NCBI RefSeq assembly: GCF_014640315.1
Contig: NZ_BMGS01000015.1
Span: 20,466 to 84,465 of the forward strand
Source: Hymenobacter glacieicola
GTDB taxonomy: Bacteria > Bacteroidota > Bacteroidia > Cytophagales > Hymenobacteraceae
Length of the DNA stretch: 64,000 bases
Direction: 5' to 3'
Below are positions 52,960-63,436 of the stretch, in pieces (position 1 is the stretch's first letter; each line of letters begins with the position of its first letter). The notes beneath the pieces were generated by a model that saw only the letters and a list, made by a program, of their open reading frames with translations, did not search any database and was not told the origin of the DNA. The position numbers were made by a program, and so were the translations under genes.

Positions 52960-55900
52960 CTACGTAAGCTGGTAGGCGGGTACCTCGCCCTCCACTTCCA
53001 GCAGCAGGTACAGGTCATCGACCTTGCCTTCCTGCAGGAGCTGGCGCAGGCGGTTCTGCGGGGCATCGTCCAGGCTGAGTACCCACTCGCCCAGGGGTGA
53101 GCGGCCGAGCTGGGGCAGCAGGGCCACGGCGTTGCCGTTGTAGAGGCTGCCATTGCGGCCCACTCCCGAGCGGGTGCTGATCAGGCCGTAGCGGTTAGTA
53201 AGCAAGGTCGTGCCCGGCTCGTTTTCGCCCCCACGGGCCAAGCGTAGACCAAGGGCTCCGCGGTCAGCAACTACTTCATCAGCCACATCCACGTACAGCG
53301 AGAGAGCTGAAATCCGGGCGTTACGCAGGTGCACGGGCAAATCCGCTTGGGTGAGCGTGATGCGGGCCGTGTACTGCTCGCCGTCGGCTACTTCCTGCGG
53401 GTGGTGCAGATCGTACCACTGGTCGGCGAACTGGTCGCGCAGACTCAGGGCAATGACCTGCTGACGGCGCGTGCCGAGCTGCTGGCGCACCTGCTGGGCA
53501 TACTCCCCACTTTCGTAGGCGGTATACTCCAGGGTAATGAGCACGTCGGCAATGGAGTCAAAGTCGAACGGGTTAGCGGCCTTTTGCAGGCTGAAAGTCC
53601 AACTTGAATCTACCCCCATCCCCTCGAAGGGGTAGAGTAGCTCGCCGGGCTGCTGTTCCAGCTCAAACAGGCCGGAGGCATTGATCGGGGCCGTAAGAGC
53701 CACCGCTTCCGGTTGGCGAATCAGCGTGACCGTCTGGAACTGGCTGCCGGATACTACCACCCGCGAAATACCTGTTGCTGATAGCTTGGCCTTGATGCCT
53801 TCCGTAGGCGGCACCAGGGCTACCACCGAGGTCCGGACGCGGCGGATGGTGCGCAGATAGTGACCGGGGAAATCCTGGTCAAAGTTACGTTGCAGCAGGG
53901 CAAAGGGCAGCACGCCGGTTTCCCGGAACTGGGCAAATTCGGCCGGAAACAGCTGCGACAACGACACGGTTTTGGTCAGCTGCAACTTGCGGCGGTTAGT
54001 TTCGAAGGCATACTGATCCAGGCGGGTCAAGTCTTGGAGCAGACGTACCGAGCCAGTCATGCCCTTGCGGTCCGTGGTATCGGGTGTGCCGGAGCCGCTG
54101 GTCGGGGCCGACCAGTAATCCTGCTGAATCACGCCGACGGACAATTCCTGGCGCTCGAAGGCCAACTGCTGCTCCGCCAGGCGAGCCGTGGCAGTGGCTT
54201 GCTGCAGGAAGTAGCCGTAGGCCGCTTCCAGAATCTGACTCATCCAGTCGTAGAGCTCGGCGTTGGTGAATTTCGTAGTCAGGAAGTTAAGCACCGCTTC
54301 CGCATTGTCAAGTTGCAATTCGGAAATTACTTTTTCCTGGTTTGAAATTTGGAGGCGGTCCTGGGCCAGGATGATCTGCTGGTTGCCAATGGCAATGTCC
54401 TTCTGCGCCAGGTTGCGCTGCAACTTCCACTCATCGTTGCGCCTCTCGTAGGTAGCATAGGTCTGCTGTTCCTGAGCCTTGGCATTGGCGTCGGCAGCAA
54501 GTGTATCTCCTACTCCACTTATTACACCAAGTAGTCCTCCGCTGCCAAAAGCGAGGGCACTTTTGATAAAGCCTGAAACTTTATTGATTTTACGAGCCTT
54601 AACCATGTTTTTCATGGACTTGCGCTCGTAGCCATTGAGGCCGGCGCTAATCCATTGAGAGTATTGCTGCTCCATGGCCTGGCTGCGCTGCAGCTGCAGA
54701 TTAGCTAGACCGATTCCATTGGAAGCTTCCACAGTACGCAAATCTTGCAACCGTACGGTGGCGCGGCTTACACCAATATCCTGACGGGCTTTGAGCAGGT
54801 TGTACTCCTCGGCGTCGCGTTTTTCCAGGGCCGAGAGCAGGGCACCTTCCGCCTGTTGGGCTAGGCTGATCAACTGTTTGGTGCGCTCCAGCAGGTAGCT
54901 GTAGCGGTACTGGGTAGCGGGCACCACGATGCGCGAAGGACGCGGCATCAGACCGTCACGCCCGCCGCCCACGTAGGGGTCCGCGTTCTCCACCCCCGAG
55001 TACAGCTCTAGTTCGCGTTGTACGCCGGCAATGTTGCGGCAGCTGCTGATTTTGGCCAGGTTCAACTCCGCGTGCAGGCGCAGAGAAGTTGGAAGCGAGT
55101 TGGGCGGCACGCAGAAGCTGGCGCCCTTGATGGGGATGTAGGGCAGGGTCACGGCCTCGTCGAGGGCTCCGCTACTCACAATGCGCTGCAACTGCTGGCT
55201 AGTCAGAGTTTCGCTTAGCTGCGCCGGGGTTGTTTCAGCTTGGCAGAGGGTGTCGTAAGAGCCAATCAGTTGGCTTGCGCGGGTGTTAATCAGGGCCCAC
55301 ACACTGCGGAAGCGCACCTCCCAGCTCCAGCCGCTAGCCTGGAAGATGCCCACAATGCCTCGGCCACTCATGTCAGGTACGGTAGCGCGGTGTAGTAGCT
55401 CATCGAGCGTAGTCCGGCGGCTGATGCGGCTGAGGGCCGCTTTCATGGTTTCCCACTCGGCCTGCCAAGGCAGACTCACCAAGCTGTCCACCGAATCTAG
55501 AGCCACTTGGCAGGCATCAGCCGTTGCGGCGGGCACGTCGGTTTCCAACAGACGCTGAGCTAGTTCGTAGAGGCTGCGAGCCCGGCCCACGGACTCTACT
55601 GAGTCGCGGGCAAATTCCTCGTCGGCGTAGGCTAACAGGCAGCGCACGATACTCGTCACCACATAGCGTAGCATGGTTCCCGGCCGCAGGGCTGCCAGAG
55701 CGTGCGGGTTAGTGGGGTCAGAAAGCCAACTGATAACGTCCTGATCAGAGAAATTAGGACCGCTACCGGGCATCAGCTCCGGGTAAATTAAGCGCTGGCT
55801 GGCATCAGTTAGGGCAATCTGCGTGAAGTCGTACACCAAACGGAAGTAGTGCAGGGCTTCCTCGTAGTTGCGATTTCGTTGTAACTCCGTAGCTACATAC

Positions 55901-58900
55901 ATGGGCAGCATGTAGTACGCCTCCCGCAAGTAGTTAATGGAGTCTGCACTATCGGACGAAGACAACCCCAAGTTTTGCAGCAAATTTCGCCGGGTTTTGA
56001 GGTTCTCCGTGGTCATGGCTGGGAGCAAGGCCGGCAGGGCACCGACACCTACGTGAAGAATCCGGTCTTGCGTACTGGTGGTAGTCGAACCCAAGTGAAT
56101 CTCCAGGAACCCGGAATTGGCACGCTGCACCTGATACACCAATACCGGCAGCTTGTCGCCGGTTAGGGCCACATCGGTGGAGTGGAATGTAGAGCCAATG
56201 TGCAAATAGTTATGCGCAGCGGGCAGAGGCAGGGGCGCTGGCGCAGTTTGCTCACCTGTTGGAGCGCCGAAGTAAGGCTCTAACTGTTGGCCGGTAGACG
56301 AATCGTATACTCCCAGGGAGAAAGGAATTCTTTTCGTGACTACTGCAGTACCTTGGGTTTCCCGCAGGAAAAGGTCAAACGTATCCTGCCCCGTTGGGAA
56401 GAGGCCCGTGCCACCAATAGCAGTAGCGCGCAACCCTACTACTTTATGCGGATCTGAGCCGAGTAACAGATCCGGGGTAGTATCACCAGTTGCCGTCTTA
56501 TAGTGCAGGTTGGTAAATTGCTCGGAGGTGTAACGATTTATCTGGTCCTGTATGTATTGTCGGGCATAATAAGCGTTGGTATACTCATACTGCGGCCCCC
56601 CCCCGCCTCCATCGTCGCCCTCCGTTGGTTCTTGAAATGACGTAGTAGAGGTGGCAGGAGCGGTGAAACCGGGGTAAACCTCTACCTCGTCCGGAATATC
56701 TGGCCCGAGGTGAACGTAGTTATTATCCGAGTCCCTATCCTGGATTCGACGGTCAATCAGCCCTAGGAAACTAGAGGAGAAAGGGTTGTTGAAGGTGTAC
56801 ACGTTGCAGCGATACACCACAAACTTATAGGCATTGCTGTCCAGACCAATTTTTAGCGCGAAGCTGTATTGGATTTCGTCATTGTAGCTGGTACCCGACG
56901 CACCAACGCACGAGAGAAGCTTCAGATCATTTACCCAATTAATAGGTAGCCCTCCGGAGCTAGCAAGGCATCCTGTTCCGGCAGGATTCAAGTCTACGTA
57001 ATATAAATAGTAGCCTCTGAACGTTTGATTCAAGGCACTAGAGATGTCCCCTGACCTGCCGCCCCACGCATAGGATGTATTGCCAGAACCGTTGGTCTGT
57101 AGGTAAGTAATGCGCGGAGCTTTGGTCTCGTTACGCTCTTGTACAACGCACAGGTTTTCATCTTCTTCGCCCGTATAAGAGCGAAACCAACTCATTTGCG
57201 TAAAGCCTGAATTCCAAATCAGCGTGCTCAGATTCAGTCGCTGCATGAAGAGGCCATGGGTAGTGTAGTTACCGCTAGCAGTCTGCATCTCTTCGTCCAT
57301 GAGAACGAAGACGTAGGCGTGCCTTTCCCCGGCGTCGTTCTTATACGCCCGTGCGCCCACAATCCGAGTTACTCGGACATTGGGCTTGATGGCTATCTTC
57401 CTCCAGTTAGCTGGCGCGTTAGTATCATCAATCGGGGCTAGGTTGTAGTATAATTGCTGAGAGTCGCTGAGGGCAAACTGAATCGAAACTTCTTCGGGAG
57501 CTGTAACCCCGCCGCCGGTACCGGTAGGCAGTACGCTGGTGGTGTGCAGGCTCGCCCCTAGGGTTAGGGCTTTAGTACCTTCCAGAAACTCCTCGTAGCG
57601 GGTGAAATACTCCGTGATTTTGGTAGGGGTCAGGGAGCTTTGCTGGCGAGTTTCTTGAATTACCTGCTGAAACAGGCTGGTTTGCCGGGGCTTGAGCGTA
57701 GGCAGCAACATGTTCTCCGGGTACAGGTACAGAAACATCAGGGAACGCCACCGCTCGAAGGTGCTCAACCATTGCCAATCCTGATCGAACTTGTCACCCA
57801 CGCTGGTCAGGCGCAGGTTGGTAACCGGATTGAGCAAGCCATGGCGGTGCTCGAAGAACAGCTTTTGCAGCACTTCAATTGCCTGACCCACACGGGTAGT
57901 GTACTGACAGCAGCTGAGGCTGAAATCAAGGTAGTACTTATCGGCCAGATAACGACGCTTCTGAGCCAGGGTGGTGCCGGCTTCCGGAGCGGTGATATAG
58001 TGGTTGATTAGGGCGTCACGCAGCACGGGCATGGTGGTTTCCTCCACGTCGTGCAGCACCTGCTCCCAGCCGGCTACTAGCTCCCGCACCTGGGTGTAGC
58101 GGGCCTGCAACTGCTGGCGCCACTCGGCGCGGTCGGCCGCAGAAGTGCGCCAAGGCAAGTGAGACGTTTCCTCCAGGCCCGGCGTCGGCTCGTGGAAGTA
58201 GCGGCCGCCTTCGCTAAGCTCTTGCCAGATAAAGGGCTCCGTTTCGGACGGCTCGCGGAAGTAGCGGGGGCTATTACTCATACCCTTGGCTATTTCTTCG
58301 CGGCTCCAAGTAGCGTAGTGTCGCTCCCGAAGCACCTGGGTGAGCAGATCGCGCACCTCCCCAGCTTCCGTTGTGCCGTTGTTGAGGTGACCGATAAGCA
58401 TGCGTAGTCCGTCTACGGTAAGGTTGAGGCGACGCAGGTAAGTGTCAATTTCGCCCCCGTCTTCCAAATCGGCATAGAGTTGCTCCACGGTGGCGCGGGG
58501 GACCCGCAGCACCGATTCCACCCCGGCCCAGGAGATATTCACCTGCTCTGCCCAGGTGCGCACTTCCGCTGTGCGCTGGGCAAAGAACTGGTAAGCAAGG
58601 TTGAAGTACTGCGTGGCATTCTCGGACTCCTTGAGCGCTGCTTGGCGGAAGTCGCTGGGCAGGGCTTGGTCCGGGTCGATAAGGGGGCGTTGGAAGGCTA
58701 GCTCCAGCGCACTGGCCCATTTGGCACGCAGTGCAGGCAGCGCGCGGCCAGCCTGGAGACGCTGTTTATAGAAGAGCGTTGCCAACGCATCCACTTCCAA
58801 GTGGGCAGGATTCTGACCACTAGCGCTAAGGGCGTTACGATACGCTGCTACCAGCGTGTCGCGCAGCTGATTTTCTTCCGCAATCCAGCCCGGATAAGAT

Positions 58901-61545
58901 TTTGCCGGGTCACCGAAGGAGTAGGTACGGGAGTACGCCACGGCGCGCTTCCAGCCCTGGGCCAGCAAAGCAGCCAGTTCGCGCCAGATTGCTTCGGACG
59001 CACTCTGCTCACGGCGCAAAACCTCACGCAAGGCTAGCAACCGGGCGAATTCAGAGGGCATCAATGCCAACTCCTGCTCCACGTAATGTACCGCCTGGGC
59101 GTGTTCTGGGGTCAGAGCGTTTGCATAGGCTCCTGCCGCATCCTCCGGCTGCATGTAGCGAACCCCCAGACTATTTGCCTCCACGTAAGCTTGACGCAGC
59201 ATTGCGTCGGCTCGCTCCAGAGGGGTGGCGGCTGGCGGTACGATCAGCAACTGTTGGATTTTGGACTCTACTTCCGTGCGGCGGCGATGCCAAAGCTGAT
59301 GCGCAGCGTCGCCAAACCCGGCATCAGGCAGATGCAGGGGCGTGATAGTGTCGGGATCCACCAGCGGTACCTGCGGTAGGCTGGCCGGGGCTGCCTGGGC
59401 TACCAGGGAGTGGGCCCATTCCCCCTCGACCGGTTCGTGCAGGGCTGTCTGGAAGAACACACCGCTCAACTCAATGCGCTGAGCTTGCTCCTCGGCCGCC
59501 CAGTCGGGCGCAAACGCTGCTTTCAAACTAGCTTGCGCAATCACGAGGGCTTCTTTAACGTCCGCATCGGAGCTTCCTCCTTGCTGCTCCTTGCGCAGCA
59601 GCTGACGCAATCGCAGCAGCAGAGCGGTTGTTAGGCCCAGTCGGTTAACTTGCTTGGTCGTCAACTCACGCGTAAGTGCATTTGTGCTTTCCAAACCCAG
59701 AGCCATTTCCTCCAGCAGGGCTAGGCCATCGGTAGTCGTAGAGCCGCTGACAGTAGCCGGCCACGCCACGCGCGTAAAAGAGTTAGTGAGCCCACGGTAC
59801 TCCACGAACTGAGTGGGTAGGCCGGCAATGAGGGAGCGTACGCTCGGATCGGAATCCACGTAGACGTCTTGCAGGAACTGCAACCGCTTTTGCCACAACA
59901 TATAGGCAGCGCTTGGCATACCAGTGGCCGCGGCCGGCCGGATATCATCCGGCCCGATGACGTCCGGGTCAATAATAAAGCCCAAGCCGTTCCAATCGCT
60001 CAGGGATTGGCGGCGGTTTGTATCCTGGGCGCGCCACTGGCTTTCCAAGTGGCTTAGGCGAGACGCCGTAAGATGGGGAAAGACCGTAAAGGTGAGCCGG
60101 GTGCTGGCATGCGCCTCCAGGCTAAAGTCTGTCATTTCCAGTACCAGCGAGCCCGCCACCCCACTTTCGCCGTAGGGCTGGAGTTGACCGCTGCGTCGAT
60201 TTGGGTTGTTTGGGCTAGGCGTTAAAATACCCTGGGCCACTATGGTAGCCGGAGTAGCCACGGTGGCGGCCAGGCTAAGTTGCACGCGCGTAGTGCCATC
60301 GGGAGCAAGTTGCAGGAAGCCATACAACTGGCCCTGACTGTCGGCACCGGCAATCCAGGCTGCATTGCTCAGTTCCCAGTGCATAACGCGGGTAGTAGAA
60401 GGCGTAGACGTAACCGGGCCGCTCGACAGGGGATTGCGGGAGGTGACATCGGTGCTGACAACCCCGAACATGCGTTCCAGTTCTTCCTCTGATAGCGCCG
60501 TAGCGCCGCCAGCACCCAGCAGCAGCTGCGTTAGCAGGTCCACAGGAACACCTAAACGTTGGGCCAATACAGGAGCTTCTTGCGGGTGCTGACGAACGGC
60601 TGTCAATTCATCCACGGAGGTTCCCAGGGCCGCGAGCACGTAGGCATATGTTTGCTGCAGGTAGGGGCGTACAGCAGTACTCACAGGGGTGGCGCCAAGC
60701 GACTTACGAAGTACTTCCACGGCCAGCCGGTACTTACATACCTGCGTCTCAGCGCTCTGGCAGGTAAGAGGCAAGTCACAGAGGGGCTGCAGAAACTGCT
60801 CTTGCAAGTCAGCTGTCCGCACTGGGCGTTCAGATGTACCATCGCCCTGTTTAAGGTGAAGCGTAGCATACTCCAATAAAGCTGCTAAATAAGCAGTCGG
60901 GCCCACTGCGCTACGGCACGCCGAACAGTCGCAGGTGCTCTCGGTCGCTTGCGCTTCACTTTCTGTTGCCGCGAGAATACTGTTCCCAGGATCTGTTTCA
61001 CCAGCCCCGAAGCGGCTTGCAGGGGCAAAGCTGGTGGTCATCCGGTTCGCTGAGCTGGGAACTGCCAAGGATGAGCGAGAGCTACCTAAATGCAGGGCAG
61101 CGGAAAGTGAGGTCAGTACTGCGGCTTGCTGGTAGAATTGTGCAGCCGACCGCTGAGCTGTAGTATCCTCTGGAGAGCTCACGCGGGCGACAAACTGCTC
61201 GCGGGAAAATTCATTGGTTAGCTGCTGAGGAGAGTCGAGCCCTAATGCTACTGAGGCGGCACCCATTTGGGCATCCCCCGATACCACTTCAAACCGAGCC
61301 AGGGCATTCAGTTCACGCACGGCCTGCTGAACTTGCTCGGAGGGCTGCGGCATCACTTGCTCGGCTCTTATTCCTCCAACAGCCCGAATAGCGGCTAAGG
61401 AAAAAAGTTGCTGCTGCTGCAAATACTGCTGAACCAGCTCTGATGCTTCGGTTGGTAGCCGATGGTAAGCCAGTACCTGTTCAATGGAAAGGGAATTCTC
61501 AACAGTAACGGAGTCAATAGAATCGTCTGGATTCCAAGTAGACAT
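52960..61545 (-). CDS. Tc toxin TcA pore-forming and receptor-binding subunit, 2861 aa
   Basis: The N-terminal region has the VRP1-type motif CDCSACRSAVGPTAYLAALL near residue 207. A long helical shell follows (residues about 250-1350), then beta-rich receptor-binding and neuraminidase-like parts (about 1350-1800). Residues about 2230-2470 are the channel-forming coiled coils (LEKRDAEEYNLLKARQDIGV; QKDIAIGNQQIILAQDRLQI) with a Gly/Ala-rich membrane tip, FIKSALAFGSGGLLGVISGV, near 2320-2340. The TcB-binding domain starts about 2560 (NFDQDFPGHYLRTIRRVRTS). TcA forms a pentamer that injects the TcB-TcC cocoon content into target cells. No signal peptide is present. A G9 tract lies in codons near 1647-1651. 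Confidence 0.93.
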   Translation of the reverse strand: MSTWNPDDSIDSVTVENSLSIEQVLAYHRLPTEASELVQQYLQQQQLFSLAAIRAVGGIRAEQVMPQPSEQVQQAVRELNALARFEVVSGDAQMGAASVALGLDSPQQLTNEFSREQFVARVSSPEDTTAQRSAAQFYQQAAVLTSLSAALHLGSSRSSLAVPSSANRMTTSFAPASRFGAGETDPGNSILAATESEAQATESTCDCSACRSAVGPTAYLAALLEYATLHLKQGDGTSERPVRTADLQEQFLQPLCDLPLTCQSAETQVCKYRLAVEVLRKSLGATPVSTAVRPYLQQTYAYVLAALGTSVDELTAVRQHPQEAPVLAQRLGVPVDLLTQLLLGAGGATALSEEELERMFGVVSTDVTSRNPLSSGPVTSTPSTTRVMHWELSNAAWIAGADSQGQLYGFLQLAPDGTTRVQLSLAATVATPATIVAQGILTPSPNNPNRRSGQLQPYGESGVAGSLVLEMTDFSLEAHASTRLTFTVFPHLTASRLSHLESQWRAQDTNRRQSLSDWNGLGFIIDPDVIGPDDIRPAAATGMPSAAYMLWQKRLQFLQDVYVDSDPSVRSLIAGLPTQFVEYRGLTNSFTRVAWPATVSGSTTTDGLALLEEMALGLESTNALTRELTTKQVNRLGLTTALLLRLRQLLRKEQQGGSSDADVKEALVIAQASLKAAFAPDWAAEEQAQRIELSGVFFQTALHEPVEGEWAHSLVAQAAPASLPQVPLVDPDTITPLHLPDAGFGDAAHQLWHRRRTEVESKIQQLLIVPPAATPLERADAMLRQAYVEANSLGVRYMQPEDAAGAYANALTPEHAQAVHYVEQELALMPSEFARLLALREVLRREQSASEAIWRELAALLAQGWKRAVAYSRTYSFGDPAKSYPGWIAEENQLRDTLVAAYRNALSASGQNPAHLEVDALATLFYKQRLQAGRALPALRAKWASALELAFQRPLIDPDQALPSDFRQAALKESENATQYFNLAYQFFAQRTAEVRTWAEQVNISWAGVESVLRVPRATVEQLYADLEDGGEIDTYLRRLNLTVDGLRMLIGHLNNGTTEAGEVRDLLTQVLRERHYATWSREEIAKGMSNSPRYFREPSETEPFIWQELSEGGRYFHEPTPGLEETSHLPWRTSAADRAEWRQQLQARYTQVRELVAGWEQVLHDVEETTMPVLRDALINHYITAPEAGTTLAQKRRYLADKYYLDFSLSCCQYTTRVGQAIEVLQKLFFEHRHGLLNPVTNLRLTSVGDKFDQDWQWLSTFERWRSLMFLYLYPENMLLPTLKPRQTSLFQQVIQETRQQSSLTPTKITEYFTRYEEFLEGTKALTLGASLHTTSVLPTGTGGGVTAPEEVSIQFALSDSQQLYYNLAPIDDTNAPANWRKIAIKPNVRVTRIVGARAYKNDAGERHAYVFVLMDEEMQTASGNYTTHGLFMQRLNLSTLIWNSGFTQMSWFRSYTGEEDENLCVVQERNETKAPRITYLQTNGSGNTSYAWGGRSGDISSALNQTFRGYYLYYVDLNPAGTGCLASSGGLPINWVNDLKLLSCVGASGTSYNDEIQYSFALKIGLDSNAYKFVVYRCNVYTFNNPFSSSFLGLIDRRIQDRDSDNNYVHLGPDIPDEVEVYPGFTAPATSTTSFQEPTEGDDGGGGGPQYEYTNAYYARQYIQDQINRYTSEQFTNLHYKTATGDTTPDLLLGSDPHKVVGLRATAIGGTGLFPTGQDTFDLFLRETQGTAVVTKRIPFSLGVYDSSTGQQLEPYFGAPTGEQTAPAPLPLPAAHNYLHIGSTFHSTDVALTGDKLPVLVYQVQRANSGFLEIHLGSTTTSTQDRILHVGVGALPALLPAMTTENLKTRRNLLQNLGLSSSDSADSINYLREAYYMLPMYVATELQRNRNYEEALHYFRLVYDFTQIALTDASQRLIYPELMPGSGPNFSDQDVISWLSDPTNPHALAALRPGTMLRYVVTSIVRCLLAYADEEFARDSVESVGRARSLYELAQRLLETDVPAATADACQVALDSVDSLVSLPWQAEWETMKAALSRISRRTTLDELLHRATVPDMSGRGIVGIFQASGWSWEVRFRSVWALINTRASQLIGSYDTLCQAETTPAQLSETLTSQQLQRIVSSGALDEAVTLPYIPIKGASFCVPPNSLPTSLRLHAELNLAKISSCRNIAGVQRELELYSGVENADPYVGGGRDGLMPRPSRIVVPATQYRYSYLLERTKQLISLAQQAEGALLSALEKRDAEEYNLLKARQDIGVSRATVRLQDLRTVEASNGIGLANLQLQRSQAMEQQYSQWISAGLNGYERKSMKNMVKARKINKVSGFIKSALAFGSGGLLGVISGVGDTLAADANAKAQEQQTYATYERRNDEWKLQRNLAQKDIAIGNQQIILAQDRLQISNQEKVISELQLDNAEAVLNFLTTKFTNAELYDWMSQILEAAYGYFLQQATATARLAEQQLAFERQELSVGVIQQDYWSAPTSGSGTPDTTDRKGMTGSVRLLQDLTRLDQYAFETNRRKLQLTKTVSLSQLFPAEFAQFRETGVLPFALLQRNFDQDFPGHYLRTIRRVRTSVVALVPPTEGIKAKLSATGISRVVVSGSQFQTVTLIRQPEAVALTAPINASGLFELEQQPGELLYPFEGMGVDSSWTFSLQKAANPFDFDSIADVLITLEYTAYESGEYAQQVRQQLGTRRQQVIALSLRDQFADQWYDLHHPQEVADGEQYTARITLTQADLPVHLRNARISALSLYVDVADEVVADRGALGLRLARGGENEPGTTLLTNRYGLISTRSGVGRNGSLYNGNAVALLPQLGRSPLGEWVLSLDDAPQNRLRQLLQEGKVDDLYLLLEVEGEVPAYQLT

Positions 61546-62424
61546 AGTAATAGGTAGTTAAAATAAAAAAATAAATGAATAAGCTAATTGCTTGTTGTTA
61601 GCAATTCTCTATATAAAAACGCTAACTAGTTGAATGTAAAGTAGGATTTAACTATTTTTTAAGCAAATTCTAAACGGTAATATGCTTGAAGTTAAGATGT
61701 AATAATTGCTTTTATTAATTATCTAGATCTATATCATAAGCTATAAATTAAATTTTTAAACATGTTAAGATCAATATTAAAACAGCATCATATTGAAATC
61801 GAATCAAAGTTCTTCTCTAATGATCAAGAATAGATTTTTAGAATTTCGTTATATAGATTACAACAATCGAGAAAAAGCCAATTTAAGCATTGTATACAAT
61901 GATATAATAAATACGCCGAATGATGATTTTACATTCGTCAGACCTTGTAAGAGCCTGGAATTAATGGTGTGATTTGCCATAATTATAATGGCCATTGCAA
62001 TGATTACATGCATAAAGCGCTATTACGCATATATCACAGTTCTTCCTAAACGCCCATTTAGAAAGGGTTGTTAACTAGACCAAAGCTGTGTCTAGGAACC
62101 TAACAGGAAACGGATGAGGGGTTATTAAGCAATAATGACTCTAGGTAGCTTCGATGGAAGCAATCAAGAATATAATACGACGTGAATAGTTAGCTTATAA
62201 TTTAAGATGCTTCGACAGGTATACGTTACGAACTACGCGCGGTTGAATAAAAAAGTTCGCCTCCAACCAGGCCGCGTCTGATATAAAAATAAAGAAGTTG
62301 TTAGTGCGGCTCCAGGATAGAGTAGATCAGCGGCCGCCTCCGTCTTATTGTATAATTGGCCAGGCACGCTATACTGCTGCTAAAGTACTACAATCTTTCT
62401 ATCATAGCACCAAATGACAAAAAA
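61546..62424. promoter_or_regulatory. Long AT-rich leader upstream of tcA
   Basis: About 880 bp without a gene between the coiled-coil gene and tcA, much more AT-rich than the toxin genes. It should carry the Tc promoter and possibly a regulated leader. No strong hairpin was found. Confidence 0.45.
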
Positions 62425-63198
62425 TTATTGCCGCCTCTCCGCAGCGGAATAAGGCTGTTCCGCAAGTAAACACTCTACTGTCCCGCGCAGAGCTTGCCAT
62501 TGCTTTAGCAAGGACCGAAGCAGCTCATTATCGGCTGCCGCTTCCCATAAATCAGCGGTGGGAAAACGGGTAATCTCCTCTATCCTAGCTAGGAAGCGGT
62601 CTTCCTGTCGTTCGTAGCGGCTCCGGCGATTGAGGATAGCTTGTAGCTGCGCCAGCTGCTCGCGTTGGGCTACCTCCAAAGAGCTTTTAGGAACCCGTTG
62701 CTGCTTGGTTGCGGTACGGGGTTGCAAGGGTGATACGATGATGGGAGCCAAAAGCTCATCTCCCGCACTATCAATGGTGATTTCTTCTGCCTCCTTTACT
62801 AGCAGTCGCTCCACTAGCTCCCGGGCCCGTTGCACTTTATTAGCATTTGTCATTTCTGGGTGGGCCAATAGCTGATACAGCTTGCGAACTTGCCGGCGCA
62901 GTTTGTACGAGGAGAGCTGGTGAACTTTCGGAGCTTGCTGAGCTAAGTGAAGCTCTTGCTCCAACTGCCGGGCTTTTTTTCGCGAGTCCACTAATTGCTG
63001 GCTTACCCGCTCCAACTCAAGTTGCGTCTGGTCGCGCTCCTGTTTATATTCCTCCGCCCTGTTATACTGGGGAGACTGCTGGTAGAAGGAAGCCGCCAAA
63101 GCCAGTGCTGCTTGGCCTGCTTCTACTGGAATCCCTGCTTCTAACAAGGCCTCCTTCGCGCGGCGAATATGTAAAGGGTCTACGAAAGTATTAGCCAT
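62425..63198 (-). CDS. Coiled-coil protein of unknown function, 257 aa
   Basis: The product has a short N-terminal helical domain (FVDPLHIRRAKEALLEAGIP, residues 5-45), a long coiled coil (YKQERDQTQLELERVSQQLV to about residue 90), a second helical part, and a C-terminal helical region (ILNRRSRYERQEDRFLARIE; NELLRSLLKQWQALRGTVEC). It has no signal peptide or membrane helix. KfrA-like plasmid proteins have a similar HTH-plus-coiled-coil plan, but the match is only general. It lies upstream of tcA on the same strand, 880 bp away. Confidence 0.6.
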   Translation of the reverse strand: MANTFVDPLHIRRAKEALLEAGIPVEAGQAALALAASFYQQSPQYNRAEEYKQERDQTQLELERVSQQLVDSRKKARQLEQELHLAQQAPKVHQLSSYKLRRQVRKLYQLLAHPEMTNANKVQRARELVERLLVKEAEEITIDSAGDELLAPIIVSPLQPRTATKQQRVPKSSLEVAQREQLAQLQAILNRRSRYERQEDRFLARIEEITRFPTADLWEAAADNELLRSLLKQWQALRGTVECLLAEQPYSAAERRQ

Positions 63199-63436
63199 GA
63201 AACCTGTAGTCTATATACAAAATGCTGCGTACTGCGGAAAAATCAAGCTCAGAATAAAGGGCTGCTTACTTCCTGGACAGTATGGGTCCATGGCTACTAT
63301 CGCTTTGTTGGAAGTAAAATACCAAGCCTATTTGTAAGAGTTGAAGATCAGCCCGCTTTTTAGCGGGCGCACGATCATATTGGGGTTACCAGCATTGGTA
63401 GCTTTTGGTATTTTCAATAGTCTTTGGGGGTATAGG

